DNA from: Candidatus Gottesmanbacteria bacterium
GTDB taxonomy: Bacteria; Patescibacteriota; Microgenomatia; UBA10105; UBA927
NCBI GenBank assembly: GCA_023245335.1
Contig: JAHFKK010000005.1
Location: 1-39,141, forward strand
DNA length: 39,141 bases
Direction of reading: 5' to 3'
Part shown: one piece after another, positions 8,155 to 15,687 of the stretch
Position numbering within the stretch: position 1 is the stretch's first letter
Layout of the letters: each line of letters starts with the position of its first letter
Notes under the pieces: generated by a model
Seen by the model: the letters and a program-made list of their open reading frames with translations, nothing else
Database searches by the model: none
What the model was told of the DNA's origin: nothing
Position numbers and translations under genes: made by a program

Positions 8155-9260
8155 ATGTTCGATACTGCGGTCCGGCGCTTGATTATTCCGGATATGGCGA
8201 AGCAAATCGGCACGATATCGCTGCACTAGCGAGTGCCGATATCGGTGTGAGTGTCGAGCTTACCCGTCACTGTCTTGAGATTGGAGAATTCGGCGCCCTG
8301 GGTGAAATGATCCGGGACATTTCCAATCGAAAGCTTGAGTATAAAATAAAGATCCTTCATACGACCCCGAATATATACGGTCAATTTATAGAACCCGGAA
8401 AATATCATATTGGTCGGGTTTTTTGGGAAACCAACAAGTTGCCACCGGATTTTGTTCGCGGGATCCAGATGGTCAATGAGATATGGACAGGGAGCAAGTA
8501 CAATGCCCAGGCGATCCGCAATTCCGGCATCGATAAGCCGATCTTCATTATTCCGGAAGCGATAGATGAGAATATAGGCACGGTGGAGCCGTACAATGCC
8601 CCTAAAATGGCCGAATACTACTTCTACGGTATGTTTGAGTGGACCGAGCGCAAGAACCCTGCGGTACTCTTGGAAGCATTTTGGCGTGAATTCGAAGGAA
8701 CGCCAGGGGTTGCGCTCGTTTTGAAAACATACATTGATAATTTTCTGCCGGACAAACGGGTTATCATCGATGAGTATGTGGCACAAATGAAAAAGCGTGT
8801 ACCACTGGCTAATTATGCCCCGGTATATTTGTATCGCCGGCTCATGCGACGCCAGGACATTTATCGATTTCATAAGACGTTCAATTGTTTTGTTAGTACC
8901 CATCGTGGCGAGGGCTGGGGGATCCCGCAGATGGAAGCGCTATTGATGGGCAACCCCATTATTTCAACCAATTGCGGCGGGATCCATGAATATTTGGTCG
9001 ATCGTGAAAGTGCGTATTTACTCCCCTATCATTTGGTGCCGCTTGTTACCAATAACCGCAATGCGCAATGGTATTGTGAGGATCAGAAGTGGGCGGATGT
9101 CAATGTGGACGATGTACGGGCAGCTATGCGATATGTCTATAACCATAAGGATGAAGCGGCGGCCACTGGTGTTGTTGGCCAAGAAGTTGTACGATCGACA
9201 TTTGCTGTTGAAACTATTGGACAGAAAATGCGCGAACGATTGGAGGCAATAAAATTATGA
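8151..9260 (+). CDS. Glycosyltransferase, GT-B fold (GT4-like)
   Basis: A 369-residue glycosyltransferase. The N-terminus reads RYCGPALDYSGYGEANR, a glycine-rich first loop seen in GT4 proteins acting on glycan chains. The donor domain has MFEWTERKNPAVLLEAF (161-177) and EX7E with E254 and E262 in HRGEGWGIPQMEALLMG. It shares general design, but not close sequence, with the gene at 6473. It is coupled to its neighbours on both sides by ATGA overlaps. Donor and acceptor are unknown. Confidence 0.88.
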   Translation: MNVRYCGPALDYSGYGEANRHDIAALASADIGVSVELTRHCLEIGEFGALGEMIRDISNRKLEYKIKILHTTPNIYGQFIEPGKYHIGRVFWETNKLPPDFVRGIQMVNEIWTGSKYNAQAIRNSGIDKPIFIIPEAIDENIGTVEPYNAPKMAEYYFYGMFEWTERKNPAVLLEAFWREFEGTPGVALVLKTYIDNFLPDKRVIIDEYVAQMKKRVPLANYAPVYLYRRLMRRQDIYRFHKTFNCFVSTHRGEGWGIPQMEALLMGNPIISTNCGGIHEYLVDRESAYLLPYHLVPLVTNNRNAQWYCEDQKWADVNVDDVRAAMRYVYNHKDEAAATGVVGQEVVRSTFAVETIGQKMRERLEAIKL

Positions 9261-9439
9261 GCGAGCATGATTTCAAACCGGTCCCGAATTCTTTGACCAA
9301 AAATGGTATGGTTTTATGGCGATGCGATCAGTGTGATAGCGAGGCATATTTCAAAATGGGACGAGAGCCAAGATATGTGAATCAGTTTATGCGCATCAAG
9401 ATGCCATGCTTGGCGAAGCTCATGCATCAAACATCTTGA
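9257..9439 (+). CDS. Small Cys-containing protein
   Basis: A 60-residue protein starting in an ATGA overlap with the previous gene, with GGAGG at 9242-9246 as ribosome site. It has a CDQC pair (23-26) inside WRCDQCDSEAYFKMG, one further Cys and a His near the end, so it may be half of a zinc site. Its stop codon lies within the -35 box of the next promoter. Function unknown. Confidence 0.6.
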   Translation: MSEHDFKPVPNSLTKNGMVLWRCDQCDSEAYFKMGREPRYVNQFMRIKMPCLAKLMHQTS

Positions 9440-9465
9440 CAATGATATTACAATCGTATTACAGT
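9436..9465 (+). promoter_or_regulatory. Promoter of the 11-bp-repeat family (copy 1)
   Basis: TTGACA (9436-9441), 18-nt spacer, then TACAGT (9460-9465). The spacer contains ATTACAATCGT, one unit of the 11-bp repeat shared with the promoters at 32038, 34879 and 35429. It should drive the small membrane gene at 9480 and the coupled genes after it, giving the island an internal start. Confidence 0.75.
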
Positions 9466-9479
9466 ACATAAAACTGCCT

Positions 9480-9587
9480 ATGACAAAAGATATAATTATT
9501 ACAGTGAGCGTTGGGATGGCTATAGGAATGATGGTGGGGACTAGCTGGTGCGCATATTTTCTTTGGCAATTCAAAATCTTATTATGA
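9480..9587 (+). CDS. Tiny single-pass membrane protein
   Basis: A 35-residue open frame that is almost entirely one hydrophobic helix: IIITVSVGMAIGMMVG, then TSWCAYFLW. It starts 15 nt after the promoter at 9436-9465 and ends in an ATGA overlap with the next gene, so it heads a coupled set (9480, 9584, 9772). No Shine-Dalgarno is clear. It may be a membrane anchor or leader peptide, or translated only for coupling. Confidence 0.5.
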   Translation: MTKDIIITVSVGMAIGMMVGTSWCAYFLWQFKILL

Positions 9588-9775
9588 AAAAATCGTTATC
9601 ACTTTATGGGATGGGATTCAAATTATTGCCTTGTCAAAAGAGGATGTTGAAGGAAATGCAAAAAAGTAATTTTACTAAGACGAACATAATCAAAATGCCA
9701 GGACATGGCCATTGGTCAATTATCCGTTCGATGCTCGATTTTCCTATGCCAATAGTACGAAATAATACAGTATGA
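9584..9775 (+). CDS. Small basic protein of unknown function
   Basis: A 63-residue basic protein (KKSLSLYGMGFKLLPCQKRM) with a GHGHW segment. I start it at ATG 9584, which overlaps the previous stop, rather than at upstream in-frame alternatives. The stop overlaps the next start at 9772 by ATGA. It has no motif I recognise; coupling on both sides argues that it is translated. Confidence 0.5.
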   Translation: MKKSLSLYGMGFKLLPCQKRMLKEMQKSNFTKTNIIKMPGHGHWSIIRSMLDFPMPIVRNNTV

Positions 9776-10779
9776 AAATACAATACATATCCTGTCACGC
9801 TATTCTTGAATACGACGAAGTAAAGCTGCTCACCGAGCTTGGCCACGATGTAGATTCAAATGGCGCATATCGGGATCCACGCGGCGCATACACCCTTCCA
9901 CGTCCTGGCATTGAGGGCGCAAAATTTGACCAGGCGTTTTGCGATCGTACTGCAATATTTCCAAAAACAAATCTACCGAAAGAATTGATCGATCCCTATG
10001 ATGCACTCATTTTCATGTCCGGAGAAAGCGAACAACCATTGCTGCAGAATTGGCCCAACATCAAACACAAGCGCGTCATATGGCGCACCATAGGACAATC
10101 CACACCGGCAACAGAACGGGCGATTGCTCCCCTCATTAAAGAAGGATTACAGGTTATTCGTTATTCGCCAAAAGAACGCAATATATCCGGGTATGCCGGT
10201 GATGATGCGATGATTCGCTTTTACAAGGATCCGGATGAATTCAAGGAATGGACTGGTGTGGATAAACGGCCAATCAATTTCAGTCAATCGCTTCGCGGTC
10301 GTGGTCGTTCCTGTCATTACGACGAAATACTTGGATCCATGATGGGTTTTGATGGTGCGAAAGTCTATGGAACGGGTAATGCCGATCTTGGTATGTTCAA
10401 TGGCGGCGAGGTTCCTTACTGGCATTTGAAAGAGTTGATGCAGCATTGCCGTGTGTTTGTCTATGGCGGCACCTGGCCGGCGAGCTATACCCTATCGTTT
10501 ATCGAAGCCATGATGACCGGGATCCCGATTGTGGCGATCGGGAAAAATTTGATGTACTCCCCTGGCTTTGAACAATTTGATTTTTATGAGGTGCCGGAAA
10601 TCATGCAGTTGGCCGGCCTGCAAACATTTGACGATATTGGCGCAATGCGCAATATGGTCCAACAATATTTAGAGCGTCCAGAATTAGCCCAAGAGGCTTC
10701 AAAAAAACAACGGCAAACAGCCATTGAGTTATTCGGGAAAGCGGGCATTGCAAAGCAATGGGCCGATTTCCTGGGATAG
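9772..10779 (+). CDS. Glycosyltransferase-like protein, GT-B fold
   Basis: A 335-residue protein with the overall shape of a GT-B glycosyltransferase: an N-terminal Rossmann-like half (MKIQYISCHAILEYDEVKLL, then DALIFMSGE, RVIWRTIGQS) and a C-terminal half with QHCRVFVYGGTWPASYTL and FIEAMMTGIPIVAIG. The usual EX7E first Glu is not obvious; only the second (E245) is in place, so it may be a divergent or altered-activity member. It is coupled by ATGA to the gene before. Confidence 0.75.
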   Translation: MKIQYISCHAILEYDEVKLLTELGHDVDSNGAYRDPRGAYTLPRPGIEGAKFDQAFCDRTAIFPKTNLPKELIDPYDALIFMSGESEQPLLQNWPNIKHKRVIWRTIGQSTPATERAIAPLIKEGLQVIRYSPKERNISGYAGDDAMIRFYKDPDEFKEWTGVDKRPINFSQSLRGRGRSCHYDEILGSMMGFDGAKVYGTGNADLGMFNGGEVPYWHLKELMQHCRVFVYGGTWPASYTLSFIEAMMTGIPIVAIGKNLMYSPGFEQFDFYEVPEIMQLAGLQTFDDIGAMRNMVQQYLERPELAQEASKKQRQTAIELFGKAGIAKQWADFLG

Positions 10780-10785
10780 GAATAT

Positions 10786-11178
10786 ATGATAGTAAAATTA
10801 CGTGACAATCTGTATTTGGGTGATAAAGATGCATTCACATCACTCGCCCAACTCAAGGAAATGGGGATCCAGGCAGTTGTGGTGGTGGCTAATGATTTGC
10901 CGGCTGCTACGGAGGATGAAACCGGCGTACGTGTGCATAAGCTCGGTTTGCTCGATGGACCAAATTATGGCCATGTCAAGGATCTTGCATGCCATATTCC
11001 TAAATATCTTTTGCAAAACGGTGAAACGGTACTGATCCAAAGCGTGACCGGCAAACGCCGCGGCGCTTTCGTTTGTGGCCGCACGATTTGTGAATTGGAA
11101 GGCAAGAGTATCTATGAAGTATTTGTCGAAATCCAAAAGCTTATTCCGGACTTGGATTTGTCCAAAGTTTATTTCTAG
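10786..11178 (+). CDS. Dual-specificity-phosphatase-like protein lacking the catalytic Cys
   Basis: A 130-residue protein with the layout of the dual-specificity phosphatase fold: RDNLYLGDKDAF (6-17), LKEMGIQAVVVVAND (23-37), a HKLGLLDGP segment with a possible general-acid Asp (D57), and the phosphate-loop region VLIQSVTGKRRGA (82-94). The signature HC-X5-R reads QS-X5-R: Ser86 takes the place of the nucleophilic Cys and Arg92 is kept. It should therefore bind phosphorylated ligands without hydrolysing them (pseudophosphatase, like STYX). Its place among glycosyltransferases suggests a regulatory or binding role. The fold assignment is from motif order only. Confidence 0.65.
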   Translation: MIVKLRDNLYLGDKDAFTSLAQLKEMGIQAVVVVANDLPAATEDETGVRVHKLGLLDGPNYGHVKDLACHIPKYLLQNGETVLIQSVTGKRRGAFVCGRTICELEGKSIYEVFVEIQKLIPDLDLSKVYF

Positions 11179-11181
11179 TAT

Positions 11182-11373
11182 ATGCCTAAATATTTGATCT
11201 ACGATCACATGCTCTATGAAACGTACACAGTGGCCGAAATCAATCGTACTGATTTGATTTCATTGTCAAAAGGTGAGTGCAAAGCTATTATTGATTTGAC
11301 AAATAGCACAATGTTCGATCCGAAAAAAAATGAGTGGGTGAAAATACCCACCGGGAAGGAATACAGGGGATAA
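11182..11373 (+). CDS. Small protein of unknown function
   Basis: A 63-residue protein starting 3 nt after the upstream stop and ending 2 nt before the methyltransferase start, so it is part of the island operon. It contains MPKYLIYDHMLYETY and a lysine-rich end (MFDPKKNEWVKIPTGKEY). No cysteine pairs or membrane segment are visible. No family recognised. Confidence 0.6.
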   Translation: MPKYLIYDHMLYETYTVAEINRTDLISLSKGECKAIIDLTNSTMFDPKKNEWVKIPTGKEYRG

Positions 11374-11375
11374 TT

Positions 11376-12092
11376 ATGGATATAACAGCTAGATTACAAA
11401 GACTTGATCCAACACTGTGTTTATATTTTGAAGGCGATTGGAAAATGCCGGCAGAGGGTGAAAGTCCCGGAAAATTTTTATCATTTAACGACGCAGGCCT
11501 TGAGTGTGAAACCGGCGAGCTTTTGTATTCATTTATACGCATGTTGAAACCTGACCACGTACTCGAAACTGGCACGCATGTTGGCATTGGTGCTTCATAT
11601 ATGGGAAAAGCTTTGCAAGACAATGAAAAGGGTCATTTGGACACAGTAGAATTCTTGCCGGAAATTCATTTGCGTGCATGTGAGCGAATTTATGGAGCAA
11701 TGAAGCTTGCTGGCATTGTGACTTGTCATTTGGGTGATGTTGCAAATTTCAATCCTTATATAGGCGAGGGTAGATCAAGCGATTCGCCGTGGCAGTATCA
11801 AATGATTTTATTGGACACGGAGCCACAAACGCGTTTTGCTGAATTGATAAAATTCATGCCATTTTTAGAGCCAGGCGGCTATGTATTCATCCATGACCTC
11901 GGACGGCATATGGCACAGGTGCAAGCCGTTCATCCGGATCATCCTGAAACACCATACTGGCCATGGGGACCGCTTCCACAACAAATCAAGGATTGGGTCA
12001 AAGATGGGCAGCTGCGTCCGTTTCATTTCGAAAACCCCCGGGGACTTACTGGATTTTACAAACCAAGTTCGCAGGATTATAAATGGGTATGA
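11376..12092 (+). CDS. SAM-dependent methyltransferase (class I, Methyltransf_24-like)
   Basis: A 238-residue predicted methyltransferase. Motif I is VLETGTHVGIGASYMGKAL (62-80), with the acidic residue after the next strand at DTVEF (89-93). LLDTE (145-149) corresponds to motif IV, and LEPGGYVFIHDLG (164-176) to the post-IV strand. This class often methylates sugars or small hydroxyl groups, which suits an island making modified glycans (inference). I start at ATG 11376, with AGGGGA 5 nt upstream, rather than at the earlier GTG. The stop overlaps the next start by ATGA. Confidence 0.85.
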   Translation: MDITARLQRLDPTLCLYFEGDWKMPAEGESPGKFLSFNDAGLECETGELLYSFIRMLKPDHVLETGTHVGIGASYMGKALQDNEKGHLDTVEFLPEIHLRACERIYGAMKLAGIVTCHLGDVANFNPYIGEGRSSDSPWQYQMILLDTEPQTRFAELIKFMPFLEPGGYVFIHDLGRHMAQVQAVHPDHPETPYWPWGPLPQQIKDWVKDGQLRPFHFENPRGLTGFYKPSSQDYKWV

Positions 12093-12457
12093 AATGGGCA
12101 ATCGATATCGATGGAGTTATAACCGCCAACCCGGCGGCTTTTTCGTTCCTTACCTATCATTTGAATAAAAACGAAAATAGTGACACAGTGATTATTCTCA
12201 CCTGGCGTGATGGTAGTGATCCGGAGCGACGGAAGCAAACCATGGAAGAACTTGATATATTTGGTATATATTACAACCAGGTCATCATGGCGCCAAAGAA
12301 ATTCGATAATATTCGCGCTGCAGCATTGTGGAAGATTTCAAAAATGAAAGAGCTGGGCATCAATATATGGATCGATGATGAGATAAAAATGTATATTCGG
12401 GATCTTGGTATTGACGTACACGCATTATTGCCCGATGTACATTGTATTTGGATTTAA
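12089..12457 (+). CDS. HAD-superfamily phosphatase-like protein
   Basis: A 122-residue small HAD fold protein. Motif I is AIDIDGVIT (D6 nucleophile, D8 acid), motif II is VIILTWRDG, a motif III lysine lies in the KFDNIRAAALWK region, and motif IV is WIDDE. All four are present, so it is probably active on a phosphate ester such as a sugar phosphate or nucleotide. Its minimal cap suggests a larger or flexible substrate. I use ATG 12089, which overlaps the methyltransferase stop (ATGA); an ATG at 12083 is in frame. Near a methyltransferase and glycosyltransferases it may take part in sugar-nucleotide supply. Confidence 0.78.
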   Translation: MKWAIDIDGVITANPAAFSFLTYHLNKNENSDTVIILTWRDGSDPERRKQTMEELDIFGIYYNQVIMAPKKFDNIRAAALWKISKMKELGINIWIDDEIKMYIRDLGIDVHALLPDVHCIWI

Positions 12458-12460
12458 TTT

Positions 12461-12640
12461 ATGAACGTAGTAAAAATCATATCAGTAAATAAGAAAACGA
12501 AGCAGCGTTTCATCGAGCGTAAGGATGAAAAGGGCAAACCAGTGCTGCAACGTGCCGGCCATAAAGCGATTGCCGGATGTGCGGAATGTATTATTGATGA
12601 CGGCGGCCATCTTGTCACGCGACATTGCGTGAAAGTATGA
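12461..12640 (+). CDS. Small basic Cys/His protein
   Basis: A 59-residue basic protein with QRAGHKAIAGCAECIIDDGGH and a final RHCVKV; the CAEC pair plus nearby His and Cys residues could bind a metal. It begins 3 nt after the HAD gene stop and ends in an ATGA overlap with the following glycosyltransferase. No family recognised. Confidence 0.6.
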   Translation: MNVVKIISVNKKTKQRFIERKDEKGKPVLQRAGHKAIAGCAECIIDDGGHLVTRHCVKV

Positions 12641-13632
12641 GGGCCGTTATTACTCACTTCGACGGCGACCCATTTCTTCTCAATGCCTGGCTTATGCTCT
12701 ATGAAAAATATTGGCGTGGTGAGTGCGACAAAGTATATATGGTTGTCTGCAATCGCACTGATTTTGTGCCAAAAGAAGTCACCGATTTCAATATACGCCT
12801 CGTTGCTCAATATCCGGAAATTGTATGTGAATTTGTCGATCAGTGGGAATTGCCGGAATCGGCGAATCAACGATTGTTGCAGCGTGTTACAGAGGATCAG
12901 ATAGGATTTATTGAAAGCGATGGGTTTGTGTTTGGCCGTGGCATTGTAGATCAATGTTTCCGGCTTCTCACCGAGGGGCAGGATGTCGTGTCGGCTCCCT
13001 GGGAGTTGATCCGCGATCCGTTTATCAATGGCGATTTGCATTTCAAGGGATTCATGCGGTGTTTTTTCTTTACCAAAAAGCAGGTGTTGGATCGCATCAA
13101 TGTGGATTTTTTCCCCCGGACTGCACTTGCCGGCGTCCGGATCCTTGAAACATACACACCGGCAGCTGATATTCCCCTGGATTGTTTTGGGTGGATAAGT
13201 TTGCAAATTGCCCTGTTGACGCAGAAAATTACGTTCACCAATGGTCACGTTATGACGCCGGATAATATTTTGACCCCCTGGGATAATTGGAAATGGGTGC
13301 ATGTGCGCCAAATGCAATCAAGCGCCCTGGGTATGGGTGGTGGATCTTTCAAAAACTGGATTACCAAGGATCGCCAGCATGTGTTGGATAACGTATTTGA
13401 TATCGTCAATGAGAATTTGCCAGGCGGGCCAAATGAATTCACGTTTGTCAAAGCGGTGGCATTTCGCTTGATTTTCATTGATATGTTCCTCCGGATCCAT
13501 GCTTTTGATCTCATTGGCCAATTTGCAGCGGACTATCGACAGGTGCTAGAATCGGTTATCGATCTTTATACGTTGCCGCGCGAGAGGATATACGAAATCA
13601 AGGGGTACTATAAAGCATTGTTCCAACTATGA
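12637..13632 (+). CDS. Glycosyltransferase-like protein, GT-A fold (paralogue 1 of 3)
   Basis: A 331-residue protein with a GT-A-like N-terminal domain: VITHFDGDPFLLNAWLMLY, alternating strands and helices, and GFIESDGFVFG (90-100), whose E-S-D aligns with the DXD metal/nucleotide site. It clearly resembles the next gene at F-x-GDP-x-L-x-N-x-W-L-x-LY and at the acidic site. The C-terminal third is helical and may be an acceptor or oligomerisation domain. It starts and ends in ATGA overlaps. Substrate unknown; the fold is an inference from these motifs. Confidence 0.7.
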   Translation: MRAVITHFDGDPFLLNAWLMLYEKYWRGECDKVYMVVCNRTDFVPKEVTDFNIRLVAQYPEIVCEFVDQWELPESANQRLLQRVTEDQIGFIESDGFVFGRGIVDQCFRLLTEGQDVVSAPWELIRDPFINGDLHFKGFMRCFFFTKKQVLDRINVDFFPRTALAGVRILETYTPAADIPLDCFGWISLQIALLTQKITFTNGHVMTPDNILTPWDNWKWVHVRQMQSSALGMGGGSFKNWITKDRQHVLDNVFDIVNENLPGGPNEFTFVKAVAFRLIFIDMFLRIHAFDLIGQFAADYRQVLESVIDLYTLPRERIYEIKGYYKALFQL

Positions 13633-14696
13633 CCAGCCGAGCGGCCATCTTACCATTTCCAGGCGACCCATACCTCATAAACTACTGGTTGGACCTCTAC
13701 GATCGCGTATGGGGCAATGAAGTTGATCGCCTCTATATTCACCTAAATAGCCCAATTGAGCAGCCCATGGTCAATTACATCATGGCACGCTGTAGTCGTA
13801 GCCCCCGCGTAAAGTTGATCTATACACCACAGCAAATAGAACATGGCGATGTTATCAATCGAACCCTGGACGTAGTAGAGGAAGAAAATATTATGCTCAT
13901 TGAAGATGATGCATTTATATTCAAACCCGGATCCGTCGATATGTTTTTCCGGATGCTAGAGGGCAACAATTCGAACTATGACATTATCGGCAGCAAGCGC
14001 GGATCCTGCGCCATGGAAATACTCACCCGGGCAAAGCAACTGTGGGGTTTGGATTATGAAGGCGAAGGCGACCAGGGGCCGAATTTCTGGCCATCGTTCT
14101 TTTTTACCCGGAAGGAAATACTACTCAAGACGGATCGCAATTTCGGCGCCCGGGCATGGAAAAAAGGCGAGGTTATCCCCGCTCTTGGCGATTACGTTGT
14201 CCAGGATGAAATTGCCAATGGCGATACCATGGTCCACATGAGCTTGCAATTGCGTGCGATGATTCCAAAAGAACGTATTTTGTGTATTCCACAATACCAT
14301 GGGCATCCGGATGACATGGATCATTTCGTGACGCATTACGCGTACAGCATGTTCAATGGTCAAGCAACATGGTGTCACATAGGAAGTTTATCAAGCGGTG
14401 TTGGTGGGATCCTTCGGGATAATGTCAATCGATCACTCACCCGCCGGCTTATCGATCCACCAGGACAGGCAACATCATTGCCGAATGAATGGTGCCGGTC
14501 GGATTTTGAGAAGCGAGAATTCGAGCGCCGGGTCCAATGGTGGTTGACGTTTTATGAGCATGCAAAGCCGACACCGGACACCAAGGAATTTTACGATTTA
14601 TACAATGAGGCAATCTATCGGATCATCAAACAATTCAGTTTGCGCATCACGGAAATTCGTCGCCGGCAAATTGCCTATGGTACACTTGGGTTATGA
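13629..14696 (+). CDS. Glycosyltransferase-like protein, GT-A fold (paralogue 2 of 3)
   Basis: A 355-residue paralogue of the preceding gene. It has ILPFPGDPYLINYWLDLYDR at the start and IMLIEDDAFIFKPG (88-101), where E92-D93-D94 is the DXD-like site. Later segments include FWPSFFFTRKEILL (similar to CFFFTKKQVL in the previous protein) and IPQYHGHPDDMDHFVTHY, rich in His and Asp. The shared features imply a tandem duplication that has diverged. Start and stop lie in ATGA overlaps. Confidence 0.7.
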   Translation: MTSRAAILPFPGDPYLINYWLDLYDRVWGNEVDRLYIHLNSPIEQPMVNYIMARCSRSPRVKLIYTPQQIEHGDVINRTLDVVEEENIMLIEDDAFIFKPGSVDMFFRMLEGNNSNYDIIGSKRGSCAMEILTRAKQLWGLDYEGEGDQGPNFWPSFFFTRKEILLKTDRNFGARAWKKGEVIPALGDYVVQDEIANGDTMVHMSLQLRAMIPKERILCIPQYHGHPDDMDHFVTHYAYSMFNGQATWCHIGSLSSGVGGILRDNVNRSLTRRLIDPPGQATSLPNEWCRSDFEKREFERRVQWWLTFYEHAKPTPDTKEFYDLYNEAIYRIIKQFSLRITEIRRRQIAYGTLGL

Positions 14697-14830
14697 GTAA
14701 AGGGCCATTGTATCGGTGGTTTGGATTTAACAAATGCGTGTGTCATATGCATGCAAGCATTTGGTCAATTTTTCGTTTTTTTCGAATTGGTCCATACAAA
14801 GTGAATATATTTATCACCTATGAAGCCTGA
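14693..14830 (+). CDS. Tiny basic aromatic protein
   Basis: A 45-residue open frame starting in an ATGA overlap with the previous stop and overlapping the next gene start by 11 bases. It is rich in Phe, Trp, His and basic residues (YRWFGFNKCVCHMH, then IWSIFRFFRIG) and might associate with membrane. Translation is inferred only from its overlaps. Confidence 0.4.
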   Translation: MSKGPLYRWFGFNKCVCHMHASIWSIFRFFRIGPYKVNIFITYEA

Positions 14831-15518
14831 TCTTATTATCACCTGGCCGCGTAATGTAGAGTACCCGCTTTTTCGTCAATTCGTTCGCGATTCCCGAAGT
14901 AATTTTGGCAAGGTTATTATTGTATTTACTAGCTCGGGCAGTGAGATAGATTACTCGCAATTTGTCATCAATGCCATGAGCAATGATGATTGTATATTTT
15001 TATCCAGCTCGCCTATTTTACCCGGCGAGGATTGGCGAAATGTCGCAATTCAGGACGCACTAAAATTGACAACATCCGATTGGCTGTGGTTTATGGAGCA
15101 GGATTTCTTAGTAACGGATCCGGCATTTTGGGATGAAATAAATGAATACATCACATATCGTGAGGTCATCGGTGTGAAGGAAAATAGTGGTCGTTTACAT
15201 CCCTGTTGTTTGCTTATTCGACGTGACACATTGAATCGTACAGGCTGCGATTTTGGTATCGTTCAGGACCAAATGGATCACTTCGGACTTATCCAAAGTG
15301 ACTTGGAAGCATTGGATGTTTTTATCACCGGCTTGACCCCGAAATACTACCATCATATGAATGGGTTATCACACAATTTTCACCTGGCCAGCACCATGCA
15401 AGAGGTCACGTATTATCCTGATGAATTCAAGCGATATTTGTCCGGATGTTTGACCCTCACAGGCGTGCCATTGGATCCGCGATTTGAAAAGGTGGCCAAA
15501 TCAATGTTGCTACAATAA
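14820..15518 (+). CDS. Glycosyltransferase-like protein, GT-A fold (paralogue 3 of 3)
   Basis: A 232-residue protein, a short relative of the two preceding GT-A-like genes. It starts LIITWPRNVEYPLFRQFV, and DWLWFMEQDFLVTDPAF (87-103) places E93-Q94-D95 at the DXD-like position. HPCCLLIRRDTL follows, like the region after the site in its paralogues. The length is close to a minimal GT-A domain with no C-terminal extension. Substrate unknown. Confidence 0.65.
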   Translation: MKPDLIITWPRNVEYPLFRQFVRDSRSNFGKVIIVFTSSGSEIDYSQFVINAMSNDDCIFLSSSPILPGEDWRNVAIQDALKLTTSDWLWFMEQDFLVTDPAFWDEINEYITYREVIGVKENSGRLHPCCLLIRRDTLNRTGCDFGIVQDQMDHFGLIQSDLEALDVFITGLTPKYYHHMNGLSHNFHLASTMQEVTYYPDEFKRYLSGCLTLTGVPLDPRFEKVAKSMLLQ

Positions 15519-15575
15519 TGCGGGAATAGTGGGGTTTGTGCGGTTATAGTGCGATCCCCCACCGTCCCCCGGCGG

Positions 15576-15628
15576 CACTCCCCTGTTCATATTTGAGGCT
15601 ATATATTGTATTTTGGGCGGGGGGAGTG
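15576..15628 (+). other. GC-rich hairpin in the 169-nt gap 15519-15687
   Basis: CACTCCCC (15576-15583) pairs with GGGGAGTG (15621-15628) around a 37-nt loop; nearby C-runs and G-runs offer alternative pairings. There is no T tract, so it is not a clear terminator. The gap also holds a TGT-TACAAT extended -10-like element (15659-15667) 20 nt before the next ATG. Confidence 0.4.
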
Positions 15629-15687
15629 GTAGAGTAGGGGAGCGCGTATAGATAACCATGTTACAATGAAATGAGTATATAAAATCT

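Noticed and set aside
11376-12092. DNA methyltransferase acting on GGATCC
   Set aside because: The protein has a SAM motif but no DPPY/NPPY or PCQ motif or target-recognition region; it resembles small-molecule or sugar methyltransferases.
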